Shown here piece by piece: positions 1-10,331 of a stretch of DNA of 64,000 bases. The stretch is taken from the NCBI GenBank assembly GCA_030847615.1, contig JAUMIR010000004.1:103926001-103990000 (forward strand). Reading direction: 5' to 3'. Numbering within the stretch: position 1 is the first letter of the stretch; every line of letters starts with the position of its first letter. Under the pieces are notes generated by a model. It had not been told where the DNA came from. It saw only the letters and a program-made list of their open reading frames with translations, and searched no databases. The DNA is from Gambelia wislizenii (Eukaryota; Chordata; Lepidosauria; Squamata; Crotaphytidae). Position numbers and translations under genes: made by a program.

Positions 1-527
1 AAACAATGCCAGGAGATCGCTAAACGGCTTCCTTTTCAGACGACATCATTCCCCTCTTGTAATGCACCCATTCTGCTGCTGTTCCATCAGTGCTGCTTTT
101 TATTGATGGGAGAGGCTGTCAATACATCCCCCATTCTCTCTCTGTAACGCATGTTTGTGCAACTGAAAAGGTGCCCTGTTTTGCTGGTGAGATCCCAGTG
201 ACAATGAGAGGTCCCTGCCAGAACACTTCCTGGTGAGATCGGGACATCAAGTGACACACTTTTTAAAAACTTCCCTGGTTTACTTGCAAGTTTTACAGTG
301 TGTTTTTGTGCTTGCTGTCAGTTTTTGTCTTGTATTTTGCTTTTTATTTTTGAGTTTCCCACACTCTCATCTTCTCACGAGAACAGGCTCCATTCACTCC
401 TGGGCTGCCATGAAGATGCTACAAAGATAGGTCTGAAAAGTTTTACTATTGTGGTGTTACAGGGGCGGGAGCGGGAGAGGAGATTGTGGGACAGGAATGC
501 TTTTTTTGTTCCTGTCTGATAATCTCC
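1..527 (+). mobile_element. Non-autonomous DNA transposon, family H1 copy 1 (cut by window edge)
   Basis: This is the same element as 37851-38401, which lies in the opposite orientation. The window begins roughly 38 bases inside it. The right terminus carries the inverted terminal motif GTCTGATAATCTCC, followed by TTA at 528-530, a plausible 3-bp target duplication. The same terminus (GGAGATTWTCAGAC) bounds the palindrome at 18866-19196. No transposase is encoded; the short frames here are not conserved in the second copy. Three-base duplications suggest a PIF/Harbinger-like origin, which is an inference. Confidence 0.75.
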
Positions 528-1446
528 TTAGCCTCTGTCTCCTATGCCAAAATAACATGGCTGACTTTGGGTTATGCAGCTTGACTTGGGTAGCTGGAAG
601 TCACCATTTGATGCTATGTCATGTACTGGCTTCTTTAGACTCAATTATCAGCAGTTTCAGAGTTTAAAAAAACCCAGAAAACCTTATTAACACAATAATC
701 CAAGGAGTTAACTTTACACAATTGTTGCTCGGAATGAAACCTAACCATTAAGCAGTAAATTAAAAGCATTCTACAATCTACAAATTTTGGTGGGCTATAT
801 AGTCATTGGCTATACATCATCCCCCTATTCTGTTCCCACCAGACCTGATTTCAGCCCACTTGTCCCATAGCTGAGGCCTGGTGCTGGTTTTATCAAAGCA
901 TCATGAACACAGAGCACATACTCCCATCTCTCACTTAGACTACAGACTTGTTAGCAAGTAGAAAAGAATGCAAATTAGCCACAAAGATATACAACAGAAC
1001 TGAACCTGGCAGGAAGAGGTCAAGTCCAGGACTAATCCTGTCGTGCTACTCCTCAGGCAGCCAAATGGCCAGGGCAGGCCCTGTTTCTTCATGTGATACT
1101 ATTTGAGTAATCAAAGTAGCAACTCCCAGCTAACAGGGTACTCAGTTCACTGTCTTCCCTCTCTAACACTTCCCTTCCCCACCTCCTCCTCTTTTTTTCT
1201 TCAAACTCCACCTCCCTGCCACTGGTAGTTTTATTTCTAAGCTCCACACATATCGTTACACTTCACATCTGTAATACATGTGAGTAATAAGCAGAGATGT
1301 ATCAGCAGCGCTTAGGGGACAATTCTTTTCCACAGTTAAGCTATAGGTAGTGGCAGGCAGATCGCTTCAAGTTTTAATCATGAGAAGAAAAATGATGCTA
1401 CACAGACCACAAGAGCTACAGTTGAGCCAAAGATTTTCTACAGATA
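528..1446. other. No gene recognised
   Basis: AT-rich unique-looking sequence between two transposons. A pyrimidine-rich patch lies near 1160-1200. I see no exon, RNA gene or recognisable repeat. Confidence 0.5.
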
Positions 1447-1754
1447 CAGTGGGCCTTCAGTATCTGCATGGGTTTGGACCTGCTAAAGATACCAAAACAT
1501 GTGGATAATCAAGTCCCTATTAAGGAAATGGCATAGAGCAGCAGCAAAGGTGGTGGCAAGCCCTAGCTGGCAGGTGCATCATGAAGTGTGCATTCATTGG
1601 GTTCCCTCGCTTCTGGTAATACGCAAATGCAGAAATAGTTGAGGGGGGAGATACTGTGCCTGATATCTAGTGCAATCAGGCCACAAGGTGAGCACAGGAC
1701 TGCAGTGGAGGTGACAGAAAAGCCCAGAGGTGAAGGAGACACAGAGGAGAGGGA

Positions 1755-1975
1755 GCCCTGGTGGTGCAGTGGTTAGATGCTGGCAGTGCAGCCACAACAT
1801 TGCAAGGTTGGTCCCAAGGGCTCCAAGGTTGACTCAGCCTTCCATCCTTCCACAGGTCAGTAAAATGAGTATCCAGGTTGTTGGGGGGAAACTAGCTAAC
1901 ACGTCATAAACCGCATAAATGGCACTTATAAGCAGTACAGAAATAGAAGTGCTATTGCTATTGCTGTTAACACAT
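1755..1975 (+). mobile_element. Sauria SINE
   Basis: The 5' end GGGAGCCCTGGTGGTGCAGT followed by GTTAGATGCTGGCAGTGCAG is the tRNA-derived head of the squamate Sauria SINE. The middle carries the family's GACTCAGCCTTCCATCCTTC and GGTCAGTAAAATGAGTA-like stretches. The 3' end is a TATTGCTATTGCT microsatellite, as expected for a BovB-like LINE-mobilised tail. It sits inside the pogo-like element, so it inserted later. The copy looks nearly full length and only moderately diverged. This is the strongest taxonomic marker in the window. Confidence 0.85.
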
Positions 1976-2188
1976 GAATATGACATAGGGCAGCAGCAAA
2001 GGTGGTAGCAAGCCCTGGATGGCTCCCATGCCTTCAGGGAGCACACCAGCTACCCTCTTCTGCCTTTTGAACAGATGAGCATCTGGATGAGCATCTGCTC
2101 TTCCAGATGTGGGGAAGCATTTGGAATGTGCACCTTGTGGTGTGGCTACTGGCAAGAGCTTATCACCACTGCCTTTCTCCCTCCCATG

Positions 2189-2294
2189 AAGCTTGAGGCT
2201 GTTGTGTGCAAGAGGTTTTTGAACACAGCACCAAGGGAAGAGACGAGAACTGTGCTCTGTCCAAAAACCTCCTGCACACAACAGCCTCAAACTT
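2189..2294. repeat. Inverted modules inside the pogo-like element
   Basis: The left arm (2189-2229, core GAGGCTGTTGTGTGCA) and right arm (2254-2294, core TGCACACAACAGCCTC) form an imperfect stem of about 40 bp. A further copy of the right-arm module lies at 2478-2520. Separate GCATGCCAG-CTGCCTGCTTCC modules recur at about 2367, 2593 and 2790. The interior appears built from duplicated and inverted blocks. Confidence 0.7.
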
Positions 2295-3056
2295 TGGATG
2301 GAGGGGTTGGCAGAGGCAGTGATGGAAATGACGCACACATTTTTTGTGCTCCCCCACCTCTGGGAAGCATGCCAGCTACCTGCTTCCACCTCACATGCCA
2401 GCATCCACTTAGTGACTTGCATGTGCACAGTCCCTTTTTGGACAGGGCACAGAGTGCTATTCTCTTGCCCTTGTGCTCTGTCCAACAACCTCCTGCACAC
2501 AATAGCCTTGAGCTTCAGGGGGAGGTAGTGGTAAGCCCCAGCTGGCAGTTGCATTATAAAGTGTGCATTCTTCATAGTCCCCCACCCCTGGGGAGCATGC
2601 CAGTTGCCTGCTTCCTTCTTTGGAAGGAAAGAGCAGAAGCTGCTTCTGCTCATTTGTTCCAAAGGCAAAAAGGGGCAGCTGGCATGCTCCCTAGAGGTGA
2701 GGGAGCCCCCAGGGCTTGCCACCATCTCTGCTGCTGCCCTATGCCATATTATGTATTAAGAGGGACTTGTGTTCCTCTCCTCTGCCTCTAGGGAGCCTGC
2801 CAGCTGCCTGCATCACAAGGCCTAATAATGCATACCTGTCAGCTGAGCTTTGCTGCCTCCTCCGCTGCTGTCCTGGGACTGCTTCTTGGCCTGGTTGCAC
2901 TACATCTCAGGTATTTTGTTTGACTATTTCTGCATTTTTAGTCTGCAGTTGGTTAAATTCGTGGATCCAGAGTCCACAGATACTGAGGGCCCACTGTATT
3001 ACATTTGGCTAAAAGGACGGAAGTTTTCTGATATTACAGACAGTGTTATGTATTTA

Positions 3057-3254
3057 CAGGTCGACCCCTGGGTTCACTTATCCACAGCTGAAAAAATATG
3101 TTCTCTCCAGGCACCTCCAGGTCCTCCACTTGATTCTATGGTCAGCTTCCAGCATTCATCTCATTGAAAAAAATAGGGTTCCCTATTATCCTCAGTTTCA
3201 GGTATCGGGGGGGAGGTGGTCTTGGAACACCCTGCAGATATGGGTGTCAATCTG
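3057..3254. mobile_element. Small pogo-like MITE, family P2 copy 1
   Basis: Terminal inverted repeats CAGGTCGACCCCTGGGTTCA (left) and CAGATTGACACCCATATCTG (right end reverse-complemented) are flanked by TA on both sides (3055-3056, 3255-3256). It is about 198 bp with no coding capacity. It shares termini and the internal AAAAATATGT-like stretch with 21413-21642, a second copy of the family. Confidence 0.75.
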
Positions 3255-3399
3255 TATTTATGTTCCAATTTGCACCCTCCCAATAAAAATACTAATACCA
3301 ATTGAAGCTGGGGAGGAAGAGAGATTCTGGTCCATGAGACAAAATGGCTGTGGCTACAAGGTCAGTGAGGTGATGAATTCCCTCTGCATTTTAGTCAGA

Positions 3400-3535
3400 T
3401 TGTAGAAGGAGCTATCCAAGGTGCTGAATGCTATCTCAAAAATAGGTTTAGCCCTTTGGATAGCCCCTTTGAAGTTTAGACTAAAACCTGGAGTAGATCC
3501 AATGCCTCATTGGCATCAGCCACCAGACCCCATTA
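3400..3535 (+). repeat. Unclassified interspersed repeat R57, copy 1
   Basis: It contains GGAGCTATCCAAGGTGCTGA and, downstream, AGTTTAGACTAAAACCTGGAG with GCCTCATTGGCATCAGCCACC. Related sequence in the same orientation occurs at 4850-4935 and 57760-57870. Copies 1 and 2 bracket the SGNH-like relic, so they could be remains of terminal direct repeats. That is a weak inference. Confidence 0.55.
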
Positions 3536-3539
3536 GACA

Positions 3540-4298
3540 AAATCCCCAAATCCACAACTGGTCCAACATCTTATTAGGACCAAACTTGAAAGCTTAACCT
3601 CATCTCCCAGAAGGCAGCACCCCCACACAAAATAATTTCTCTTTTTAAAGTCTTTAATGATATTCTTTTTCCTTTTTAAAAGGGAAAGTTCTTGTGTTTA
3701 CCCTTACACGAGGGCAGCGTAACAGTTGGTGTGGCAAATATGTTGGCTGCATATACTGTATACCAAGATCTATACAGTCAAGGAAGCAAATTAAACATGG
3801 ATGGCAGGACCAAACCAGACTTTGATGACCAACCCAGAAATAATAACTCAGATACAAAGATGTGTTTAAACAGGGCTACATTATTTGACCTATAATTTTG
3901 TTAATGAATTGTACCTGGGAGAAAACCTAGGAGGGAGGAGCAACTTGATGTGGGTCTGGCTGAGGCCAGGTGTCAACCCATGACCACCTCCTCAGCCACC
4001 CATGGGCATCATACCCGACTCCGGGGGCAATTCAACATTATTGGGTTGCTCACCCTGGCCGGTCTTAACTGGAAAATAATCTGAGGCACTCTCTCCCATG
4101 ACCCTACAAGAGAGGGTAGATTCCCCAGGTTAGCCTCAAGAGCAGGCTCCTTCAAAAACTCCCAGGACTCAAAGAGGCCATTCCAGAGCCCAGCCCTTCA
4201 CCACAAGGGGTGTCGACCTAAACCAAGGTGTACACTGACTGACCTTTAGCCCCCCTCCCCCCGCTGATACCTACCACTAGCAAGGGACAAGCATCTGC
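3540..4298 (-). other. Probable 3' untranslated part of a retroelement relic
   Basis: Minus-strand sequence lying just 3' of the SGNH-like coding remnant. It has no open frame of note. It is more GC-rich around 3990-4300 than the flanks, and its position suggests it belongs to the same degraded element. Confidence 0.35.
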
Positions 4299-4560
4299 TT
4301 AGTTCCTTCCCACCACCAAGCCAGCCAATGTGGCTCTCACCCCCAGCTGCAAGTCTCCCAGGAACAAATTATTCCCGTCTTCAGACAGATGGATGCCATC
4401 AGTTTGGCAGAGCTCTGGCTGTCTGAAAACTATGTTGGGATGGAGAAATTGTCCCAAGCCTCTGCTGACAGCATGTCTAATCTCTCTATTAACCATACAG
4501 TGGGCCAGGTCTAGCCAGTGGGGAATGCCTTCCCTCCACCAAACTTTAATGTTAAGTACA
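4299..4560 (-). pseudogene. SGNH-hydrolase-like C-terminal fragment of a retroelement
   Basis: Read on the minus strand, the frame gives WREGIPHWLDLAHCMVNREI, then HPNIVF, then DGIHLSEDGNNLFLGDLQLG. The D-G-I-H-L-S box followed by GN-FL-DL-GL resembles the C-terminal catalytic Asp-His block of SGNH/GDSL hydrolase-like domains that some vertebrate retroelements (DIRS-like and others) carry. Only this C-terminal segment is readable. The oxidoreductase-like N-terminal blocks (GHS, GND) are missing. It is a relic; the host element type is not determinable here. Confidence 0.55.
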
Positions 4561-4787
4561 TGGTTGGCTTGTGACAGTAGGATATAAAGTATTTGACATT
4601 CTCCACCACTGTCTCACTCTAGATGTCCTCCATACCCCAGCATTTGCTATCTGCCCTGTTCATAGGAACAGCCAGTGAAAGCTTTTGATGTCCGTATACT
4701 TTGTGAACGGAATCCTTTCTGAATTTTAAAGGATGAACCTTTTTTAACAATGTGTTTAACTGTATTTGTATTTGTATTGGTAAGCCA

Positions 4788-4832
4788 TTTTGAGTCCTGG
4801 TGCTCAGGAAAAGGTAGGATATAAATGAAAAT
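4788..4832 (+). mobile_element. LINE/SINE 3' tail (L2-like)
   Basis: The stretch GCCATTTTGAGTCCTGGTGC followed by GGTAGGATATAAATGAAAATG is the typical 3' end shared by L2-type LINEs and SINEs parasitising them. The upstream boundary is not visible. Confidence 0.45.
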
Positions 4833-4849
4833 GAACATGATAGTGATAA

Positions 4850-4935
4850 TACAACCCTCTCCTTTAAAGTTCAGACTAAAATCTGGATTCACTACCCCAC
4901 TGACATGGAAACTACCAGACACCACTATTGACAAC
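4850..4935 (+). repeat. Repeat R57, copy 2
   Basis: TTTAAAGTTCAGACTAAAAT and CCACTGACATGGAAACTACCAG align with parts of 3457-3532 and 57808-57870 in the same orientation. Confidence 0.5.
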
Positions 4936-5194
4936 AGCTTTATTCCCCTAAGAAACAGCAGCTCTGTATGGGAGAGGAGACGGGAGTCTAGATCCTAGTG
5001 GCAAATTGGTACTTTTCTTCTAGCAAGCCATGCTAAACTGGAATGAGATGCATATCTGATCATGGTTGGAGGAGAAAGGCTTATCCTATAGTCCCTGTTA
5101 AAATCATCCATCCTATGCCAGGTATTATTTTTTAAAAGATCATAATTACTAACCATGCTATTAAAGTTGATTTTTATTTTCTCTGGCTATCTTC

Positions 5195-5600
5195 CACTAG
5201 AGTACTGTATGTGGGGGTGGGGGTGGGGATATGAGATATGGCCTTCTCAGTGGCTGCCCCTTGGGCTCTGGAACTCCCTTCCCTGGGAAAAACCAGAATG
5301 GCCCCTTCCTTGCTTTCCTTCAATCAGCAGGCAATTACTATCTTATTTTGACAAGTTTTTAGAACTGAAGGTTCTTAAAGAAAGGGCTTTGAAGAGGGGA
5401 CTGTATTGTCTTAATTATACCATTTTTAGTGCTTTTAGTTCTTTTATTATTTAATTGTTATGTTTTAAATTGTTTTAATATTGCGAATAGCTGGATTCTA
5501 TTTTGATTTTGAACTTTTGTACATCTTTAGCTATATTGTACTTGATTTAATTTATAATCCACGTTGAGTTTTGGGGAGAAAGGCAGGGTATAAATAAAGA
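5195..5600 (+). mobile_element. L2-like LINE 3' end
   Basis: The segment GGCCTTCTCAGTGGCTGCCC with CTCTGGAACTCCCTTCCC matches the end of L2 ORF2 (AFSVAAP-LWNSLP). It is followed by an AT-rich 3' UTR and the tail GGGGAGAAAGGCAGGGTATAAATA. The frame is broken and this is an old fragment. Confidence 0.6.
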
Positions 5601-5763
5601 CAGTGGGGAGGAAGAGGAGGAATCAGTCCTCCCCAGTGAAGCCCAACTTCATCCTCCTTTAAGAAAGGAAAATCTGCCACAAGGGCCAAATACAGTCTGC
5701 TGGAGTTTCCCTTCCAGCCACATGTTTTTTCTGCTGTTAGTTCTAGTCAGTAGAGAGAAACTT

Positions 5764-6030
5764 TAAATACCCAGCATACATCTGATCTTAGCTTTGCAGG
5801 CTGGAAAGCTGTGCATGGAACTGAGCTGTGCTTTGCAGGCAGAGGAGCTGTCACACTGAAGCTTGCTCCTGCATAGAACAGCCTAGAATTGAGCATGTCA
5901 GTAGAACTGTCACTCACTAGAAAGAAAAGTGTATTTAAACTATAAATACCCAGCAGAGATCTGAGCTCAGCTTTGTAGGCTGGAAGGCTCTGTGTGGCAC
6001 TGAAGCTGTTACACAGAGGCTCACTCCTGA
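5764..6030 (+). repeat. Diverged tandem duplication, period about 180 bp
   Basis: AAATACCCAGCATACATCTGA at 5765 recurs as AAATACCCAGCAGAGATCTGA at 5944. Both are followed by AGCTTTG-AGGCTGGAA and later by a CACTGAAGCTG-type stretch. Identity is moderate, so the duplication is old. No coding potential. Confidence 0.6.
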
Positions 6031-7098
6031 GTCAGCGTTGTGTGCTTGGTAGATGAATGTGCAAATTGAAATGAGTTACATGTGGCCATAACCAGTTTGC
6101 TTTGGCCCTTCCCACTGGATCCACCCCTATTCCCATAGTTCTACCCACGGCTGGAATGTGACCCATAAGATCCCCTCCAGTGTAATATTCAGAGCCTTGA
6201 GCCAAAACAATTTTTCCATGGTTCAAAAAAGCAGAAGAAAACTTTTGTCATTAATGAATCTATTTTTTAAAAAATGTTATGACTTGCTACTTGTTTTACA
6301 TGTTTACAATTGTTTTCATTGCATATTTATTTTTCCTGTTATTTTTATTTTCTGTAATACATTACAGTCCCCAGTTCAGATAAGCAGGCAAGATCTAAGT
6401 TCTATCATAAATAGTCAAAGGGGAATTCTTCATTGATCGAGAGACTTTGATGGGACCACAGGCAAGGAAGTAGCTTCAAAGGCATTTACCAAACTAAATT
6501 ACTACCTGAGGGATTCAGCACTGAAGCTTCATCAGAGGCTGCCTGTGTTTAGGAATCAATACCCACAGAAATGGGAGCAACTGGACAGCCCAATGAATGA
6601 AAGGTCCTCACTCATTTTCTGTGAAACATCCTGAGGTGACTGCTGAAAAGAAAGGAACAGGTAGCCATCCTTAAGCCTTCACAGTTGCAAGGCCTTGGGC
6701 ATGTATTGATGTAAGGTCATATGGAGCCCAAAACTGAGCTCAGGACTCAGGAGACACTCTAGGAAGGGGGTTAGAGCCTATAAAGGCCAGGCTCAATCTT
6801 CCCCAGTTGTCAGTTGTGACTAGTAAAAAGCACAACTTTCCCACCTATTACAGGGAAAACATATTCCTCAGAACTCTGTATGGGGGTGGGAATTATTTCT
6901 GTTACTTCAAGCTGGCCATTGTGCGGGCATGGTTTTCATTTCTTTTTCCTGGAAGGGCTTGAAAAGTGGTTCATTGATTTTGCAATTGGGCTATAGCTTT
7001 TCCCTTTTTTTTATTATCACAGCTTTTGCAGAAGGACAAGCTTATTGTGAGTATGGAAAGCAGCCATCTCTCCTGAACTGAGGGATGATAGAGTTCCT
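6031..7098. other. No gene recognised
   Basis: Unique-looking AT-rich sequence. I see no exon or repeat I can name. Confidence 0.45.
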
Positions 7099-7314
7099 TA
7101 AGAGGCAGCATTGCGTAGTTGTTTGAGCATTGGACTACAACTGTAGAAACCAGGATTCAAATCCCCACTAGACTATGAAAACCCACTGGGTGACCTTGGG
7201 CACATCACACACTCTCAGCCTCAGAAGCCCCCATGATAGGTTTGCCTTAAGGTCACCATAATCAGTCAGAAACAACTTGAAGTCAGACGACAACAACAAC
7301 AACAAGAACAACAG
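7099..7314 (+). mobile_element. tRNA-derived SINE with (CAA)n tail
   Basis: The A-box region GTAGTTGTTTGAGCATTGGA and the B-box-like GGATTCAAATCC are followed by CACTGGGTGACCTTGGGCAC and a CAACAACAACAAC tail ending near 7314. This is the common squamate tRNA-SINE seen again at 25261, and as halves at 35121 and 36155. It appears nearly full length with small internal deletions. It is not a tRNA gene, because the body extends far past a tRNA. Confidence 0.75.
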
Positions 7315-7728
7315 CTCTTTAAAGCTGGAAGAGCCCACAAGCGGGATTGCTCACTGTGCCTATGAAAGCATCTTTGAAGGCATAGTCAAAGAAAGCCTGC
7401 AGGCACATCCAGAGGTGAACCGTGCTTCATACCTCTCTCTCCCCATCAGTAATACATACAGTTGCAATTCTGGCCTGAAATATGAGCCCTGCCCAGCCCA
7501 GTTTGTGATCCAATCCTCTCTCCATAGGTATGGTAACAAGGTCACAGTTAAAGCAAATAGGTTGTGCCATGTATTGGTCTATCATAAGTTAATGTATTGT
7601 GAAATCCTAATTCTACAACTAAAGATGTATAGGAGAGAGCTACTGATGTGCAACACATAAATGATACTATTACCAACAGAAAATAAGTGATCCTGTCTGA
7701 GTATGTGGAGTTAAATAAGACAGTATAA

Positions 7729-8165
7729 TAGGGATCGATGTATTCACTAAATTTCTTCTCAAAGGTACCAACAAGTAATTTCAGCAATTTTTGTCCCACT
7801 GTGAGAAAGTCTTCAAAAACCATGCAGTTTTCAAAGGCTATTCACAGTTCAGGAATTATTCTGCAAAAAAATTGCACATGGTTGTTTTGTGTAGAATTCA
7901 GTATTTTGTGCAGAAACCAGCCTTTTCTGCACAGGAATTGATATTTCTGCATTGAAATATTATTTTCCATGCAGAAAAGGCTGTTTCCTCCACAGAAAAT
8001 GTTGATTTCTGTGCAAAACAACCATGTGCAAATTTTGTGCCAAATAAATCCCAAACCGTGAAGATTCTTGTCAGTCCCAGATTCTTCTCATCACAGTTTC
8101 TCAACAGTCAAAAAGTATTTTTTCAATCATTTCTTCAATATTTTCAAATATTCTTTCCATCCCCA
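7729..8165. mobile_element. hAT MITE, family T1 copy 1
   Basis: The left end is TAGGGATCGATGTATTC. The right end, reverse-complemented, is TGGGGATGGAAAGAATATTT. The flanking 8-mers CAGTATAA (7721-7728) and CAGTGTCA (8166-8173) agree at 6 of 8 positions, fitting an 8-bp hAT target duplication. The interior repeats TTTCTG-GCAGAAAA motifs in both orientations (7855-8035). Two further copies of similar net length lie at 46591-47344 and 57871-58286. No transposase. Confidence 0.75.
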
Positions 8166-8317
8166 CAGTGTCAATTAGGTGCAGTTGGTTGAGGGGCTGG
8201 GAGGCATCAGAGCAAAGGTGTTGATAGCATAGAAAGCCAGGCTGAGGAAGGAACTCAGACTGGCATCCTGCAATCACCTAGAAAGGAGGAACTTTTGCTT
8301 CTCCCCACCCCCACCAA

Positions 8318-8475
8318 TGCCTTGTTGTTGTGTTCTAAGTATGCACCATCAAGTTGGCTTTGGCTTATGATAATCCTATGAATGAGACCACCAAGAAATC
8401 CTGCTATTAACAGCTCTGCTCAGCTCTTACAACTCGGGTCCTTATTGAATCAAACTGCCTATACTGAGGTCTTCC
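8318..8475 (-). repeat. Interspersed repeat (SINE-like)
   Basis: GTATGCACCATCAAGTTGGC followed by TATGATAATCCTATGAATGAGA resembles a widespread reptilian repeat that I recall but cannot name. Further segments (CTGCTCAGCTCTTACAACTC, GGTCTTCCCTTTTTTCTACTG) also fit. Boundaries and strand are approximate. Confidence 0.45.
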
Positions 8476-9867
8476 CTTTTTTCTACTGCCTTCACAATAT
8501 CACAATGGAAGAGGTCATGGGGTAGGGTGAGGTGGGGTGGAGAAAATGACAGGAGCCAGGAGGCAGCCATCAACAGCAACTCTGGTGGAGAAAGCCACTT
8601 CAATTACTGCTACCAGATAAGCCCATATCCATGAAAATTACACAGACATGCACATGCATACAAACGCACACACAATTCAGAGATCAGGGAATCCCTGTTG
8701 CCCTCTTTCAGCTGTTCTGTTTACATGAAAATTAATTTTGACTCAGGCCTAGCTATTTTTTAAAAAAGCTATCTCCATCTCTCTTTCTTTCCCCTGCTCT
8801 CCCTCCCTCTCTATATATTGTATATTAAAAGCATCATCTGCTACAGGTTCCTGCTTAATACTTCAGTTGATCCTACAATCTGGTGGCTGCCTTTAGCAAA
8901 GCTGAAAGCACCCAGACTGAGCAGCGATGGAGCAATCACTTTCTTGGGCTTCAAATGAAGCCAACTGTTTCAATGCTTTTTTTTTTTTCTTAAAAAAAAA
9001 AACATGTCTGTGAGGTGAGAGAATGAGCAAGACAGTTTTAAAGACTGCAAAGGCAACTAGAGGATGAGGAAAGCAAGACATCAAACATATCTCAGAGTGC
9101 TTCCATTATGCAACATTACATTACATCATCACTGTCACCACCATCACCATCATCAATCACCACCACCATCCATCTTGTAACTCTACCGTATTTTCCCACT
9201 GTTGCTTCAGATATTTTTCTTTCGCACAAATAATCCATTAAATAGGAAAAGATGGAATAGTTGCACACTGCTTCTGAATGGCAAGAATAGGAGACCTCTT
9301 TAAAAGCACCCTCGTAATTTACCAAAGTCATTGTCCTTCCTTTCCAATTGCATTAACCTCCCCTCCCCAAAAGAAGATGTACAATGACTGCTGTTTCCAA
9401 ACATATGCCCCAGACTTGTGACACTAAAATTTCATGCAGTGTAAAACAGAGATCGGTATGGGTGCCATAACTGGTCTGTTTTCCTCCAAGTATGCCACAC
9501 CAGTATGTCAATAGCACACTGGAAGTGACATCACTTTTGATCACCATTTTTAGCTGGGTTTTGGCCAACCTCCCCTGCCCTTTTTAGGGTGAATTGAGGG
9601 GTCCAGGCAAATGGGAAAGCAAAACTGTTGCATCTGCAGGGAGTTTTAGTGCATGCGGGGCCATTTTCGGGTGCCCCAAAATCAGTGTGTAAGAACATTA
9701 AATTGAGGAGCTCCAGGGGGTTGTGGTACACTGTTCCTTGGCAATTTCAGGGGCTGCAAAAGGAGGGTTTGGAAGCTGTATGAGGCACATCCCCAACTCT
9801 GGACTACATGAAGAATTCTGTGTGGAAAAAATGTCAGGACTTTGTATCCTTAAATTTAAAGTTGATC
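8476..9867. other. No gene recognised; low-complexity patches
   Basis: Contains a CpG-poor A/T homopolymer pair near 8980-9002 and a CAT/CAC triplet-rich tract at 9121-9172. No exon is recognisable. Confidence 0.45.
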
Positions 9868-9875
9868 CACTAGAT

Positions 9876-10185
9876 CAATGGCTCTTAACCTGTGGTCTGT
9901 GGACCCCCAGAGGGCTGCAATGTCTTCACAGGGGGTCCACGAAGGCTTGAAGGCTGCTCAGCCCACCTCCTCCCTGCAGTGGAGAAGCCATGTGACAGGA
10001 ACCAAGGCTGGCTGGCTTGGCCTGCGCATTGCTGTTCAATCGGCTCCAGCCACAACTTGCAGAAGAAGGAGAAGAAAGGCCTCCCCCACCATTCAGTGCC
10101 TCTGAGGGATGATTTAATGGGTGGTGTAATTGCATTATCATCACTAGATGGTATAATTGCATTATTATTAATAGATGGTCTAATT

Positions 10186-10217
<32 letters not shown>

Positions 10218-10323
10218 TATGGTGGTGGTGGTGGTGGTAGTGGCGGTGGTGGTTTTAAATCATGAGTTAAGTCTTGCGGGTCCACGGTATTGTCCCTGGT
10301 AAAGAAAAGGTTATGAGCCACTG
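9876..10323 (+). mobile_element. hAT/Charlie-like MITE, family T2 copy 1
   Basis: Left end CAATGGCTCTTAACCTGTGG and right end GAAAAGGTTATGAGCCACTG are inverted, matching Charlie-type hAT termini (CAGTGGTTCTTAACC). The 8-bp target duplication CACTAGAT is perfect (9868-9875 and 10324-10331). A second copy is at 63459-63863. The interior holds an ATT-rich microsatellite followed by a GGT-rich one. The 136-codon frame across it is not conserved in copy 2 and is not a gene. Confidence 0.92.
10187..10252 (+). repeat. (ATT)n followed by (GGT)n microsatellite
   Basis: Lies inside the T2 MITE. The equivalent part of the second copy (63736-63778) has a shorter ATT/GTT tract, so the array grew differently in each copy. 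Confidence 0.85.
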
Positions 10324-10331
10324 CACTAGAT

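Larger units (their letters stand above)
1447..2996. mobile_element. Pogo/Tigger-like non-autonomous DNA transposon, about 1.55 kb
   Basis: The termini are inverted copies: the left end starts CAGTGGGCCTTCAGTATCTG and the right end, reverse-complemented, starts CAGTGGGCCCTCAGTATCTG. Both are flanked by TA (1445-1446 and 2997-2998), the target duplication of the Tc1/mariner-pogo superfamily. The interior holds no transposase. It contains a Sauria SINE and repeated modules in both orientations (2189-2294, 2478-2520). The long frames on both strands (1967-2725 minus, 2075-2791 plus) are by-products of these modules, not genes. Confidence 0.85.

Noticed and set aside
1967..2791. Overlapping 252- and 238-codon frames on opposite strands
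   Set aside because: They lie inside a non-autonomous pogo-like element and a SINE. The frames stay open because the DNA is built from inverted modules, and no protein motif is present.
7120..7175. Possible tRNA gene (A and B box similarity)
   Set aside because: The boxes belong to SINE heads (also at 25261, 24640, 36265 and 52740). The bodies run on past tRNA length and no complete cloverleaf was seen.
8980..9002. T-run followed by A-run as a transcription terminator
   Set aside because: Homopolymer low complexity in a vertebrate genome; no linked RNA gene.
9892..10302. 136-codon frame with a Leu/Val-rich C-terminus
   Set aside because: The hydrophobic run is the translated ATT/GGT microsatellite of the T2 MITE, and the sister copy does not keep the frame.
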